Source: Anisus vortex (lineage: Eukaryota; Mollusca; Gastropoda; Planorbidae). From it: a stretch of 64,000 bases of DNA. A program made the translations under genes and the position numbers. The notes below the pieces were generated by a model. The model did no database searches and was not told where the DNA came from. It saw only the letters and a list, made by a program, of their open reading frames with translations. The stretch is taken from assembly GCA_949126835.1 (NCBI GenBank), contig OX421495.1, positions 28,459,721 to 28,523,720 on the forward strand, given 5' to 3'. Shown here one piece after another: positions 24,161-36,929 of this stretch (position 1 is the first letter of the stretch; the number at the start of each line of letters is the position of its first letter).

Positions 24161-25250
24161 TACAACAATTTAAAATAGAAATTTAATGCGGCCACAGAAG
24201 GTTAAAAGCTAAAACTATACATAAAAAAAAGATATTTAATATATTTTTTAACAGTAGCTTTATGCCTACGTAGGCCTTTATCCCCCCCTCCCTCCGGGAA
24301 ACGCCGGGCAATTCGGCTTGAATCGGCTTGATGAATTCTAAATAAAACAGTAGGCTATAGTAGTAGCCTAGGCCTATATAGTGGATTAAATTTTGTGAAT
24401 GGCTGCTATATCTTATATATTACAGTTAGAAAACCCTCCTTCTAAACACCTGCGTTTGTTTACTTTCCCTGGGTAGACATCCATATAGCATAATATACGG
24501 TTCTAATATAGTCTACGCCCCGAGTTCTGATTTTTCAGTACATTTTTTATGACAGAATGTTGCGATATTTAGATAAGTTTTTTTGTGTTTGTTTGTTTTT
24601 TGTCTAATGGCCTTAACCTTATATAGGTTATGACCTAAGAAGCCACCTTGTCTACCAGAAAACTTATTTCACTTTTTAAATCTTTATTGATTAGGACCTA
24701 TTGACTACAACGCTTATGAAATGGAGGCGAACGTAAGTCATTACCAATTATTAAACATATTTTATAACTAAGAATGCTAAAAATATATAGCCTACCAACA
24801 TTTACTAGTCTAGATCTAGAATCTAGATTATTTACATTTACAATTAACAATGTCAATTTTTTTTTACATTCATTTTTTATTTTTAACTAGACTAGAAGAT
24901 CTAAGCTAAGACTAAGACATAATGATAAGTAAGGCTGAGTGACTAAGTCTAAGACCTAACCTTAGCCTAAGCTAAAGCTAAGACTAAGACCTATGCCCAA
25001 GAAGAGACTAAGACTAAGGCTAAGGATTAAGAGTCTAAGACTATTAAAGTAAAGACGAAGCTTAGCTTAAGTTAACTAACTTACTAACTAAGTAGCCTAC
25101 TAAGTTTATATATCATAAATCATAAATGAATGTAAATGATTTTTAATGTAATAAATGAATGTAAATGTAAAAACAGATGCAAGGTTCATAACTAGTTAAT
25201 ATTCCCAATTAAAAAGAGTAACACCATTCCATTAGACTAGTCAAATCACT
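24161..25250. other. Intergenic DNA with a CTAAGACTAAG-rich tract
   Basis: 24895-25080 is a degenerate simple-sequence tract of CTAAG/ACTAAG words. A C-run lies at 24283. No gene was recognised. Confidence 0.55.
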
Positions 25251-25254
25251 AAAA

Positions 25255-25640
25255 ACCAAGAAACACTAGAGGACAGAAGGGCAAAGAGTAAAGTAGTAAG
25301 GCATTAAACTCTAATTTAGAAATACAACCCAATAACAACCTGTTGCAAAGCTCAGATAAACATAAAGACAAAAACACTTTCCTTAACCCTTAGCCTTAGC
25401 CCTTAGCCTTAGGCTATGCGAGAACAAATACATATAGGCCTTGAGTACTCTTTCTTCCCGAGTGGCATTCGGGCTTGGAGTGGGTTGCTGAGCAAACCAG
25501 GAAAACCAGTAACTTAACATAATTTAAAACATTAATCAAAATGCAAGACTAGACTCAGACCACGGATGAGCGTAAGGCGCATTAATCTCCTTTATAGAAG
25601 GAGCATCTGTAATGTATAAAAGCTAAGATAAGAGTTAACT
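25255..25640 (+). mobile_element. Dispersed non-coding repeat (copies at 30150-30330 and 57300-57690, reversed)
   Basis: AACACTAGAGGACAGAAGGG and GAGTGGCATTCGGGCTTGGA recur in reverse at 57550-57580 and 57415-57445, and part recurs at 30150-30190. It is possibly the tail of a retroelement. No coding sequence is seen. Confidence 0.55.
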
Positions 25641-25641
25641 C

Positions 25642-26242
25642 AGTTAACTCTTTTTCTGCGTAATTATTTTCCCTGACCCTATTCTGACGGAATTATCCTT
25701 TTTCAAATTTGTATTTTTTGTCATTACAATCTAAAAATCTTTGGCTTTAATCAGACAATATCATATTTGGTATTGAATTTTAAACTTAAAGGAAATTAAA
25801 ATGTACTTACAAAGAATATAAAATCATGTGTAACTTATAACATAAAAAAAATTTACCATGAAAAAAAAAACAAAAACAGTTAATGTAGGCTAGTTAATTA
25901 ATTTCCTAAAATATGTATCCTTTTTCACTATTAGAAACAAATATTTATTTAAAAATATAAAGCACCTTTTTATAATTTATGATCACAACTCCCCACTTGC
26001 AGACGCAAAAGGGTGAAAAAAATCCATACAAATGCATTTTTTCAATGAAAACACAATGTAAACCCAAAAATCCGGATGTTATTCAAAGGGAAATCATTCT
26101 AGATTTTTTAAAAAGTAAAATAGAAAGGAAAGCAGCGTATTTTAACAAATTTACGACGGCATATTGTCAATCTGACAAAATGGCAGTTTTAAAAACGACG
26201 ATCCCATCGAGGATCGGGAAAGAATGTATAAGTTTTAGTTGA
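25642..26242. mobile_element. TTAA-type MITE, longer member
   Basis: The left end GTTAACTCTTTTTCTGCG and internal words TTTAATCAGACAATATCATA, TCTGACAAAATGGCAGTTTT and CGACGATCCCATCG are the same as in the 198-bp element at 51059-51256. Here they are separated by about 400 bp of extra AT-rich DNA. The right inverted repeat is degraded. Confidence 0.65.
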
Positions 26243-28120
26243 GTCAAACATGAACTTACTTTACTAACTATAGTCAACTAGTCAGATCCTGAACTTGGAA
26301 AACTTTCTGAATGAATCATTTCCAAGTCAAATAAAATAATAAGTATGCCTTAGACTTTAGGTTTATAAGGGCTATATTAACCTTTACAGCCCCAGGCACT
26401 TATATTTCCATTGACCTACTTTTTCCTTCCTCCCCGAGCGCATATATGTTCATCAGCCGACGCAATTCCCTGTGGTCCAGGCTTGTTATTTCCCTCATTG
26501 AAGGGTTTTTATTTAAAAAACGAAAATAAGGATCTGACCTTTCACCATAGTATCCTCTGGCAGAATGATTTTTCGATAGCTGGATAGTAAAAAAAAATGT
26601 TTGCTTTTCAAATTATGAAAATTGACCAATTATTGATTTTTTTTTTGTGAAATTGAAAATGCGGGTCAAATGGCTGATTTATCTTCTGCTATTATAAACT
26701 TAAGTGTTAGTTGATGATACTTTTACTTTTATGAATAAATTGTCACGATTCTGGACTGAACCGTAACCTTATTAACACCCTCAGTCAGATAGCATACATA
26801 GATAGACCCAAGCATAGCAAGCGAACCTTAGATTAGCGCAAAGTCTAGGTTAAGAAGAAGAGAGTAGGGGACGCCATTAACTCTTTCTCTCTTCTTACGC
26901 AATAGGAACACCCCAACCACCCCCTTCTTCAACTGTTCTTTAACCCTCTCTACACTCTTTCATTCCCGAATTCAGAGTTTGCTACTTGATTCAGCCAATT
27001 GGTATTACACTATTTGTATGTGTGATTGTATGTGTGTGTATTCTTTAATGTATGTATATATATATCCTATTATGCTGTCAATTATGATTCATGTTGTATT
27101 TGGATAGTAACTACTCATTTATTTTGCTAAACTCAGCATACACGTAAAACCCCCACCCACCTCTAGAAACCCCCACCCACCTGTAGACACCCCCACCCAC
27201 TGCTACACCTTTTTCATTATCTCCCCTCTTCGTCCCCTACTCAGCGCCCGTGGTCAAGCCCTTTATCCACTCGAAGTAGTGACATCTGGAGCGAAGCGTC
27301 TCGCACATACGTAAGCGCCTCGGGCTGAGCTCGATCAATAGACGCAGGTACATCAAGGGAGATAAGTCATTTTCTTATCCTTTGTATCTCCGTATACGTC
27401 TACCCCCCCCCCTTTTCCCCTGGGCCCCACCCCGCAAAAGTCGGCGGTACTAATTGTTCACCTACACCCACTCCTAATTTTCCCCCCCCCCCCCAATAGT
27501 CAATCCTTTATGCAAGTATATTTCAAACCAGCCAACCAGAACATATGTAATTCTAAACTAATGTAGCTATCCAATCAAACTGACCACTGATCACGTGACT
27601 AAAATCCATGAAAGCGCGCTTAACTAGTTTTAGGGCACTTCGGCTCAAGCGTGAGGCGGAGAAGGTTGTTCGATTCTAGCCTCCACTTATTCAGTTCGTT
27701 CCATAGGATATACCGCCTGCATGTGTATAGATAGATATTTTGTCAGTCTAAGTATTTTCATGAACACAGCTTCGTTTGCCTAACGATTGGATAACCTAGC
27801 AGTACCATGTGTTGAGTGTTAACTGAAGCCTGTGCAAATTCGTATATGTATCTTGCCATTGAGTGAAGAATTGAAATGATAATAAACACCTGAACTTAAC
27901 CAACGATTTATTTGCCTACTTAGAACTATATGTGTGTCCGTCATAATATCTAACGAGCCAAGAGAGAAATAATAATTATTCCAGGGCGATTCCAGTCACG
28001 GTAATTCATACCCCACGACGACCTGCCACTACTACCCCACTCACCTACGACTCCGCACCCCTCTCATCGCCCAACTTCTGCCAGGTTGATGTCCTAATCG
28101 TAAACACATCCTGACATAAA
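26243..28120. other. Intergenic DNA, C-rich tracts and a possible solo LTR
   Basis: The segment has runs of C at about 27404 and 27482, CCCCCACCCAC repeats at 27150-27200, a CCAAT-like box near 27570 and AATAAA at 27881. This could be a solo LTR from about 26745 to 27950, but no terminal TG...CA with target duplication could be fixed. Confidence 0.3.
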
Positions 28121-29518
28121 TAAATAAATGAATGAATAGAATTTTTTTTTAAGAACTAGATTATTATTCCAATAAAAGAGAAGTTATTATGTTTAAAACC
28201 ATTTATCTCTACATGTTATTTTCAAATAAAATTTTTATTACAAATAAAAAGGTAAAAATTTAATTTGAGAACCATATCGATTTTTTAACTATTCAAATAT
28301 AAAGATTGGAGCTGTGGGGAGTAATTAGTAAAATAATTGCTGGTAACGAAGGTATGCATATCAAGAAAGTAGGTTGGTGGGAGAGGGGTTAACTAAGAGC
28401 TTATTTTATAGGCCTAAGATTTAAGATTAAGTATGTTACAGGACAGAATAGAATTATTACATTCCATGCTTTCATCTGTGATTGGAATGTTTTGAGTTTG
28501 AAGGTTTGAGTCTAATCTTGCATATTATATTCATTTTGATATAGATATAGGCACACCACAACAAATTTGTTCTTTTCATTATAATATCATCCCAGATAGT
28601 ATAGCACTGGAAAGAGCTTTTTTTTTCCATTTACAAAACCGTTTTATTTATGTATGTAGCTGACTAGCTTGAATATTAACTAAATGACACTGAGTCTGAA
28701 TTATGTATTTTAAAAAAAAAGTTTTGTTGTCTTCTTTGTCTATGTATTTTTTTTTTAAATGTGGTCCCCATATTTTTCCATCCGAGATTGTGACCTTCTA
28801 GCCTCCAGGCCCTTAATGATTTCTTTCAATAACTTTTCATTTATAAATCTTTTTAAGTAGTCTATGGTTTACAGAAAATATTCTCAAACTCAATGTAATT
28901 TACAACAAAAGGCATTAAAATATAATAGAAAGTTGGAAATGAAATAAAGTGTGCATTTTGCAAAATAATATTTTTGGTTTGTTTGGCGTTTGTGGTCGAT
29001 CTGTGAGACCGTTAGATGTAATATTGCCTTACACCTCTGAGTTTCTAATATTTTGATTGCTTAAAAGTTAATTACAACGTTAAGACTTAAAAAAAAAAAA
29101 TCTTTAGCGCCTACAAAACTATAGCAAAGAAAAAAAATTATTTTAATAAAAAAAAATCATAGGCCTAAATTTATCCAAATATTTAGGTCACACCACAGCC
29201 TAAAACAATTCATGTTTTTATGTAATTTGATTTAATAAACCTAACAAAGAGATTTAAAGTTTGTATAAATTCACATAATATACTTTAAAATTTGCTTTAT
29301 TTCAATGAAATTAAAGCTGAATTACAATTATTGATTATTAACAAATTGTTTGTTTTTGTCACTTATTTTTTTAACATGACTTCCGGTTCTATATAACAAA
29401 AAAGGACAACTTTTTTTCTTGCTGACTATTTTGTGGAAAGCGATTCACTTATGTCCTAGACAACTCTCAGTAACTCTGTACTGTATTGTGTTTTTTAGTA
29501 GACTAGAAGGGGATAAAG
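28121..29518. other. AT-rich intergenic DNA, nothing recognised
   Basis: Long A and T runs and two TAGGCCTA octamers at the flanks of this stretch. No coding segment. Confidence 0.45.
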
Positions 29519-29990
29519 CAGAGGGGGGCAAACTTTTTATGCGTGGGGTCACAATGACATTGTAAAAAGCTATTGGTGGGCCTATCACAATAAGTAGTTA
29601 TGAATTATTTATAGGTTAAACAACACTTGCAATTTTATTGCTTATACATTATATTTTACAATATGGACAAAACCTTTTATTAATTTGTTAAAAAGATTAT
29701 ATTTTTTTTAATTTTAAAACTGACTAAATTGTGGCTACAATTATTGATTTCTAATGAGATGTGTGTAACAGCTTGCAATTTTGACATATTCTTGAAACTT
29801 TCAAAAATGTTACAACAATCATAATGGTACATGTAATTGTGTTTAAAACAATCATAATGGTACATGTAATTGTGTAAAATTCAAGTAAAAAAAGGCGAAA
29901 AATGTTACAAAATTTCTAAATGTCCTCGTGCGCAGCATAATATCAGTTGCCGGGCTGCATGCAGCCCACAGGCCCTAGTTTGCCCTCCCT
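29519..29990. mobile_element. Second hAT-like non-autonomous element
   Basis: The left end CAGAGGGGGGCAAACTTTTT and the right end GCCCTAGTTTGCCCTCCC are imperfect inverted repeats. GGGCTGCATGCAGCCCACAG lies just inside the right end, as in CAGGGGTGGGCAAACT-type hAT elements. A 26-bp direct duplication (AATCATAATGGTACATGTAA) lies at 29817-29872. Confidence 0.6.
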
Positions 29991-30521
29991 CCCATTTTCC
30001 CCCTCCTTTTGAAACATTGGTATGTTGTAACAGATGTCTGATAATTTTTTATCCTATTTTATCCCTGAAAGTCTGTTGAAATAGCCTATGAGCAGGCCTA
30101 CTTCTACGAGAGGCCTGGAAACCCTTTTTGTTGGGTGTCTTTGTTTATTCATGTAACCCGTTCCATGCCCAGATGCCACTCTAGAAGAAGAAAGAGAATC
30201 TTAAATAAATGTATTTTTTTGCATACAGAATATAAGAATAAGAAAATTGTTTTTATCCCATGTCCATCTGAGTATTATTGTAATAGATGATCTGAGGATA
30301 TTTTAAATGATAATCTGAGTATATTTGAGGGCTTATAGATAAATAAAGAGGATTGCATTATTGATTCAACAAATGGAAATTTTGATTGATTATAATTATA
30401 TTTGGTATTTCAGCATTAATTAAAAAACAATATTAAAAAAAAAGATAAATCAATAAAAAATTTTATTATAATATCAGTATAATAGATAATTTAGCATACA
30501 ATTTAATTAGTATAACTGCCT

Positions 30522-31480
30522 GTAAACTAGAGAACAGGTACTAGATCAATAAACAGAGCATATGCTAACTAGAGAACAGGTACTAGATCAATATACAGAG
30601 CATATGCTAACTAGAGAACAGGTACTAGATCAATATACAGAGTAGGCCTATATGCTAACTAGAGAACAGGTACTAGATCAATATACAGAGCATATGTTAA
30701 CTAGAGAACAGGTACTAGATCAATATACAGAGTAGGCCTATATGCTAACTAGAGAAGAGGTACTAGATCAATATACAGAGTATATGTTAACTAGAGAACA
30801 GGTACTAGATCAATATACAGAGTAGGCCTATATGCTAACTAGAGAACAGGTACTAGATCAATATACAGAGTAGGCCTATATGCTAACTAGAGAACAGGTA
30901 CTAGATCAATATACAGAGCATATGCTAACTAGAGAACAGGTACTAGATCAATATACAGAGCATATGCTAACTAGAGAACAGGTACTAGATCAATATACAG
31001 AGTATATGCTAACTAGAGAACAGGTACTAGATCAATATACAGAGTATATGCTAACTAGAGAACAGGTACTAGATCAATATACAGAGCATATGCTAACTAG
31101 AGAACAGGTACTAGATCAATATACAGAGCATATGCTAACTAGAGAACAGGTACTAGATCAATATACCCGAGTATATGCTAACTAGAGAACAGGTACTAGA
31201 TCAATATACAGAGCATATGCTAACTAGAGAACAGGTACTAGATCAATGTACAGAGCATATGGTAACTAGAGAACAGTTTCTAGATCAATATACAGAGTAG
31301 GCCTTTATGCTAACTAGAGAACAGGTACTAGATCAATATACAGAGCATATGTTAACTAGAGAACAGGTACTAGATCAATATACAGAGCATATGGTAACTA
31401 GAGAACAGTTTCTAGATCAATATACAGAGCATATGTTAACTAGAGAACAGGTACTAGATCAATATACAGAGTATATGCTG
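30522..31480. repeat. 42-bp minisatellite, ~23 copies, some units with GGCCTA inserted
   Basis: The unit contains CTAACTAGAGAACAGGTACT and AGATCAATATACAGAG. Most units join by AGTATATGCT or AGCATATGCT. Units at about 30641, 30731, 30821 and 30869 instead have AGTAGGCCTATATGCT, an exact six-base insertion. The 14-codon open frame is a by-product of the period. Confidence 0.95.
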
Positions 31481-31554
31481 GTAAAGATTCATCTAGCAGT
31501 TGAGGATTAAATTCCTCAAGAGAGAGACAAATAGTTTTGGTGTTTTGATTCCGA

Positions 31555-31805
31555 TTCATGTAAGATAGCATTGTTCCTGTTGGCTGTTCCATACATCCCA
31601 CATATCCCGTAGTCTGTTGGGGCGCCACAGATGACATGTACACCGGCCTCCTCCATTCCTCCTGCCTCTCAGCCTTTCTCAATGCGTGGCACAGTTTTAC
31701 ACCAGTCCATTCCTCCCATCGTTTCATTTGTCTTCCTCTCTTTCTCCCTCCTCTAGTGGTACCCTGCAGAATGGTTTTGGCAAGCCCGTTGGTTCTGGTG
31801 ACGTG
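31555..31805 (-). mobile_element. LINE 3' end fragment
   Basis: The minus strand reads RWEEWTGVKLCHALRKAERQ, EEWRRPVYMSSVAPQQ. This is the same C-terminal tail as the LINE at 51990-53575, truncated at its 5' side. Confidence 0.8.
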
Positions 31806-31929
31806 GCTGTTAGTGGGATATAAACCAGTAGTAGGCTATGCTTTTAATCTGTGTACATTATTTATTATGACAGATAATGAGAAAGCCGGAGGTTGACACA
31901 CACACACACACAAATGTCAGGTGATAAAG

Positions 31930-32300
31930 AATCGACAGGCGTAGACTGTTGTGGTAAACGAACGCGGTAGACAACTTGTCCGGTAGACAAACTGTCGTGA
32001 TAGACGAAACATCGGTAGACGAACTGTCGCGGCAGACGAACTGTCGCGGCAGACGAACTGTCGCGGTAGACGAACTGTCGCGGTAGACGAACTGTCGCGG
32101 TAGACGAACTATCGTGGTAGACGAACTGTCGTGGTAGACGAACTGTCGCGGTAGACGAACTGTCGTGGTAGACGAACTGTCGTGGTAGACGAAGTGTCGC
32201 ATTAGACCAATTGTCGGTAGACGAAGTATCGTTAGACGAGTTGTCGCGGTAGACGTAATGTCGGTTGACCTACTTTCTGTAGACGAAGTGTCATAGGCGA
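31930..32300 (-). repeat. CGTCTA-motif array, reverse orientation
   Basis: About twenty TAGACGAA-type motifs occur. The inner part (near 32000-32190) is a regular 17-bp repeat (GACGAACTGTCGCGGTA). The outer part (32190-32300) keeps the same order of variants as 14938-15060. An AC dinucleotide run lies at 31897-31912. Confidence 0.88.
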
Positions 32301-32309
32301 AAAGTCCAT

Positions 32310-33355
32310 TTAAGTGGTAAAGGACAATTGTAGAATTTTGTATAATTATTTATTTCATAAAAAGTAACATTATTGACGTCAACTTTTGTTGACCCCCCCC
32401 CCCTCCCCATGTCAACTAAGCTTATTTTGTTTACGTAATTAATGGACGTCCCCCCATTAATGGCAGACCACATTGCAGAGCGAACACCTTTAGAAAAGCG
32501 TTCACTGTGTTTCTATTTCCATGTCTACTGCAATAATGAGTGCCAGTAGGACGAAAGTGGACATTTGTCAATATTCATTTTCCATTTGGTTCACCGGGAC
32601 GGACTATTTTGTGATTAAAAAGGGTGCCAACTTGCAAGCTACAGACACCGACTCACAAGATGAGTTCAAATAAAGGTCACAGCAGAACAAGGGGGAGTGA
32701 ATATCAAACTAAAATGATACATACAAAAAACACATTAAGTACTCTGTAAGCTTACTGCTGCTTGTTCACGAAATATTGTACAGGTATTTGGTTGACAAAC
32801 AACAAATTACCGCGAACTAATTCACAACCTTAACCTGGGCCCGAAGCAGACCTTTGGGTTCCACCATTTCGGCCCTGGTGTCGCCATTTTGGCGCGATTG
32901 AATAAAAACGTATCACAACATTTAATAAACGTAATAACTTCAACTGAAGAAAACAATATATTATAATTATAATGAATAAAAGAAAAAGTAAATAGTCCTA
33001 GAACTAATGACATTTTAAAACAATGTACTTGAATGCCTAATTAGGACTTTAAACTTTAATAACTTAGTTGTTTTTTGTTTTTTTCATATTATGACTATCC
33101 CACTGGAGTCGCTGTAAGTTGAACTGTTACTGTACGGGAGAAAATCCAGTTGTAGGCTACTATACTAAGATTTATATTTATTTTTAGTAAATAACATTTT
33201 GTTTTGTTATAAGCTTATAAAATGCATTTTTATTAAATCGCAAACATTGTAAGAATTCAGTAGTTGTTGAGCCGAACGGAACCCGAACTTAAATTATTAC
33301 CGAACCGAACCCGAACTTATGGTCTCACAGAACCGAACTGAACCCGAACTTCTAA
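32310..33355. other. Intergenic DNA, nothing recognised apart from a CGAAC-rich stretch
   Basis: 33270-33350 contains repeated GAACCGAACCCGAACTT-like words. No gene was seen. Confidence 0.45.
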
Positions 33356-33760
33356 ATGTGGGTTCGATTCCCATCTCTACTAGACAACTTAGACTAGTTA
33401 GACGACTTAGTTTTGAGTCTTGATTAGTCGACCATGTCAAAATACAAAAACACTTACTTACTTGACTTTTGTACGAAACAGTTACGAATTATTAGTATTT
33501 TTTTTAAGCCTACATAAATATCCCAGTGATGTGGCCAAACATCTGATCGTTATATTAATTTATATACATGTTCTATTCTATTGCTTTATTATAAACGGCA
33601 CTGTTAAATACACATTCTTTTGATTGGTGCTACGTGAAACCTTTCAATACATTATTTTACAAGTCTAAGTCCACGGTGTGCTGTTGGTAACTATTCCTTT
33701 TGAAAATGTCATTTCTCTCATATTCACTTCACTTCTAAGTTTACAGAAAAACAATTTCGA

Positions 33761-33916
33761 TATGGCTAGTAGAATAAATCAATCTTTTGTGTGGGAAAAT
33801 GTTGAAAAAAACGTCTTTATCGATGGCTCGTTGTAAACTATGTTCCTAACAGATAAGCCGGAGTGGTGACAGTATCACTGGATTGCGAGAGCATCTGTGT
33901 ACGAAGCAGCCCGGAT
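33761..33916 (+). pseudogene. BED-type zinc finger relic, probably of a hAT transposase
   Basis: Across one frame change the plus strand reads SRINQSFVWENVEK, then SMARCKLCS, a stop, and QISRSGDSITGLREHLCTKQ PGLTS. A tryptophan, a CxxC pair, then a leucine-histidine pair spaced as in BED fingers suggests the N-terminus of a hAT or ZBED protein. No catalytic domain follows. A hAT-like end (CCCATCTCTACTAG, reverse) lies upstream at about 33370. Confidence 0.4.
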
Positions 33917-34612
33917 TAACATCGTCAATCATAATCGTAAATTTGATTATCACTATTGAAAGTTATTATCGGTTTTGATCAATTAGCCCATATTTTTTTT
34001 TTAGTTCTAAAGAATTGTATGGTAAAGTATACAAAATCATATTGTATTCACACAAATCAACCCCTCGAATGTCCTGCGAACACTAATTAAGTTTGAAGCA
34101 TTTTTCAAATATACCTCCTACAAAACTACGCACATTTGGCTTTTCCGGCCTGTGACTCGTGACATTGGGAGGGGGGGAAGAACCGAAATCCGGTTTTAAA
34201 CCGGCTTTATAGAACTGAAAACCGGTTTTGAAAAAAAAAAGGTTTTAACATCCCACTACCGACCTAGGCCTTCAGTTATCCTCCCTAACTAGCTAACTCT
34301 GTGCTTCTTGCTAAAAACAACTCGCGATACATTTCTTACTATTGAAACAGATGCTCTGTGAAGTTTAAACTCTGTGTCTTTATCTCTGGTCTTGTTTGCT
34401 TATCCAGCACATTGGATAAGAGACCAGTATCAGACCTTGTATTACTGCAGCAGCTGGCCAGCTTGAGCAATTATTGACATTTTACTTAAACGGTTCTACT
34501 CTAGGCTATTAAAAACTTGCTAAGAATAAGTTGATTGAGTAAATGCTTTAAAACAAAATCTATTCTAATCCATGTGTGTGACTAGAAGAGCCTACGTGAC
34601 ATGCACTGGTCA

Positions 34613-34850
34613 TTGAATAAGTTCAACATTATAGGCCTACTGTAATATTTTAGGTCATTGAATAAGTTCAACAATTTACCTGTAATATCTTAAGCTACAT
34701 CTCTGGGAAAAGGTAATTGAATAAGTTCAACATTTTAGGCCTACCTGTAATATTTTAAGCTACATCTCAGGGAAAAGATCATTGAATAAGTTCAACCTTT
34801 TACTTGTAATATTTTGAGGTAGGCCTACAGTTCTTGGGAAATATGAAGAT
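34613..34850. repeat. ~65-bp imperfect tandem repeat, 4 copies, in copy A
   Basis: Units carry TTGAATAAGTTCAACATTTT and CTGTAATATTTTAAGCTACA. Two of the units have GGCCTA inserted after the TA that precedes CTGTAATAT. The counterpart in copy B is at 40132-40345. Confidence 0.8.
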
Positions 34851-35187
34851 TAGACTTGGCATTGTTAGTATTGTAATAAAAAAAAATCCGCCCCCCATCC
34901 CGCATTCCAACTTGCTGTCCTCAAAGTGCGATTTTGTTTTTCTTTTTGAATGATATTATTTGTAGTCCTTGTTTATATTAGCAAAGAATGAAACTTCGTA
35001 TATTTTGGATCATGCCAACATTAAATATAGCCAACTATCCCGCCCCTCCCCCGCATTGTTTAATTAAAGATAGTTTAGAGATAGCTTTATTTTTTAATCA
35101 GACACATTGTGAGTACTTTGGAAATATTTACAGACTAATACTACTACTCAGTTTTAGTCATACATATTCTAATGTATTGTTGGTTAT

Positions 35188-35758
35188 GTGAAGTTGACAA
35201 TATACCGTACTTCCCTAATGTGAAGTTGACAATATACCGTACTTCCCTAATGTGAAGTTGACAATATACCGTACTTCCTTAATGTGAAGTTGACAATATA
35301 CCGTACTTCCCTAATGTGAAGTTGACAATATACCGTACTTCCCTAATGTGAAGTTGACAATATACCGTACTTCCCTAATGGGAAGTTCACAATATACCGT
35401 ATTTCCCTAATGTGAAGTTCACAATATACCGTACTTCCCTAATGTGAAGTTGACAATATACCGTACTTCCCTAATGTGAAGTTGACAATATACCGTACTT
35501 CCCTAATGTGAAGTTGACAATATACCGTACTTCCCTAATGTGAAGTTGACAATATACCGTACTTCCCTAATGTGAAGTTGACCATATACCGTACTTCCCT
35601 AATGTGAAGTTGACAATATAGGCTACCGTACTTCCCTAATGTGAAGTTGACAATATACCGTACTTCCCTAATGTGAAGTTGACAATATACCGTACTTCCC
35701 TATTGTGAAGTTCACAATATAGGCTACCGTACTTCCCTAATGTGAAGTTGACAATATA
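35188..35758. repeat. 32-bp minisatellite, short allele (~18 copies), copy A
   Basis: The unit is GTGAAGTTGACAATATACCG plus TACTTCCCTAAT. Two units read AATATAGGCTACCGTAC, an insertion of GGCTA after TA. Confidence 0.95.
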
Positions 35759-36414
35759 CTTGTCCACCTCTAATGACTTATCGACATACAAAGGTACATT
35801 CGGATAAGTTGATAGACCAAAACAATTTGTCCCCATACAATTTGAATGCTCGCTTGTAGTGATGTGTAATAACTTGTACGTGCTGTGGGAATCCGGGTTA
35901 CTTTACATGCGTATGATTTTATCACGTCAGTCTTATCGGCAATCTCGTGGCTGCTGTTTTGTTTTAGTTCTTGTTGGTGTAAAAAAAAAAGGCTGTTAGA
36001 CTTGAATTAAAATATAAAGATAGTTTGCACAGTGCAGATTGTCCTTGGGAAATGTGTTGATGGTTTCTTAACTCGAAAATACTTTTTTTTTCTTTTGTCA
36101 CTTATTTCTTTCAGTAATATTTGAACATATAAGTTCCGTTTGAAATGTACAATAGATCATTTAAACCCTTAGAGTATCCTTTGTTTACATGTTAGAAAGT
36201 TAAAAAAAAAAGCCTTTTCCTAAATATCATTAAATATATGTTATTATATCAAAATGGGTGAAATAGTCTTTTCTAATATGTAGGCCTTTCAGTTAAAAGT
36301 TTGTCCCTACGTCTAAATATAAAGTGTAAGTCAGACAAATTATTTCATCTATAGTGCATGGGAAGCAATGTTTACAAGTTTCTGTGGAGGAAGGAATATT
36401 GTGTCCAACTAATG

Positions 36415-36600
36415 TCAGCTACACATTTGACTACATACAGGTATATGTAGCATTGGGTAGCGTCTAGATCATCATTCCCCCAATGTTTGACTACATACCG
36501 GTATATGTAGCACTGGGTAGCTTCTAGACTTAGATCTTCATTCCCCCATGTAAGCCTGTATACCGGTATTTGTAGCATTCAGTCGCTGCATCATCATTCA
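36415..36600. repeat. ~60-bp direct repeat, 3 copies, only in copy A
   Basis: The unit holds TGACTACATACCGGTATATG and TAGCATTGGGTAGC, then CATTCCCCC. It falls in the stretch that copy B lacks. Confidence 0.8.
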
Positions 36601-36719
36601 CCCGTCTTGAATTTGTAGTAAAAGGCAAAATCAGGATAGAGAAACTGTTATTGAGGTATCTATATTAATTACATTTAAACTATGGTCTCGAAAAAGAAAC
36701 TTTCACTTGTAGCCTATGG

Positions 36720-36929
36720 CAAGAGTTGGGAATCTTTTGATTATAACGTGCCAAAGTAGGATTTCTAATTCATTCAGCGTGCGAACAGACTAAAAGTCAC
36801 CCTGCTCTACCACTCAATTTATTGTAGAAGAATCTTGAATTTCCTTTTTAGGGGTCTTCAGCGTGCCATTGGAAATCGCTCTGTGTGCCAAGCCTGGCAC
36901 GCATGCCGTAGGTTGCCGACGCCTGGGCT
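36720..36929. mobile_element. hAT-like MITE, ~210 bp, copy A
   Basis: The left end CAAGAGTTGGGAATC and right end GGTTGCCGACGCCTG are inverted repeats. The flanks GCCTATGG and GGCTATGG are an 8-bp target duplication with one change. It is the same insertion as 43291-43500, so it predates the segmental duplication. Confidence 0.85.

Noticed and set aside
25979..26242. 87-codon plus-strand frame
   Set aside because: It lies in the TTAA-type MITE and its 3' part matches non-coding sequence of the short copy at 51200-51250.
26745..27965. Complete LTR or solo LTR of a Gypsy-like element
   Set aside because: CCAAT-like and AATAAA signals are suggestive, but I could not define matching TG...CA ends, a primer-binding site or a target duplication.
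30880..31510. 101- and 67-codon frames with the repeat MLTREQVLDQYTEH
   Set aside because: They are by-products of a 42-bp minisatellite. Units with the GGCCTA insertion and stops interrupt them, and there is no other coding sign.
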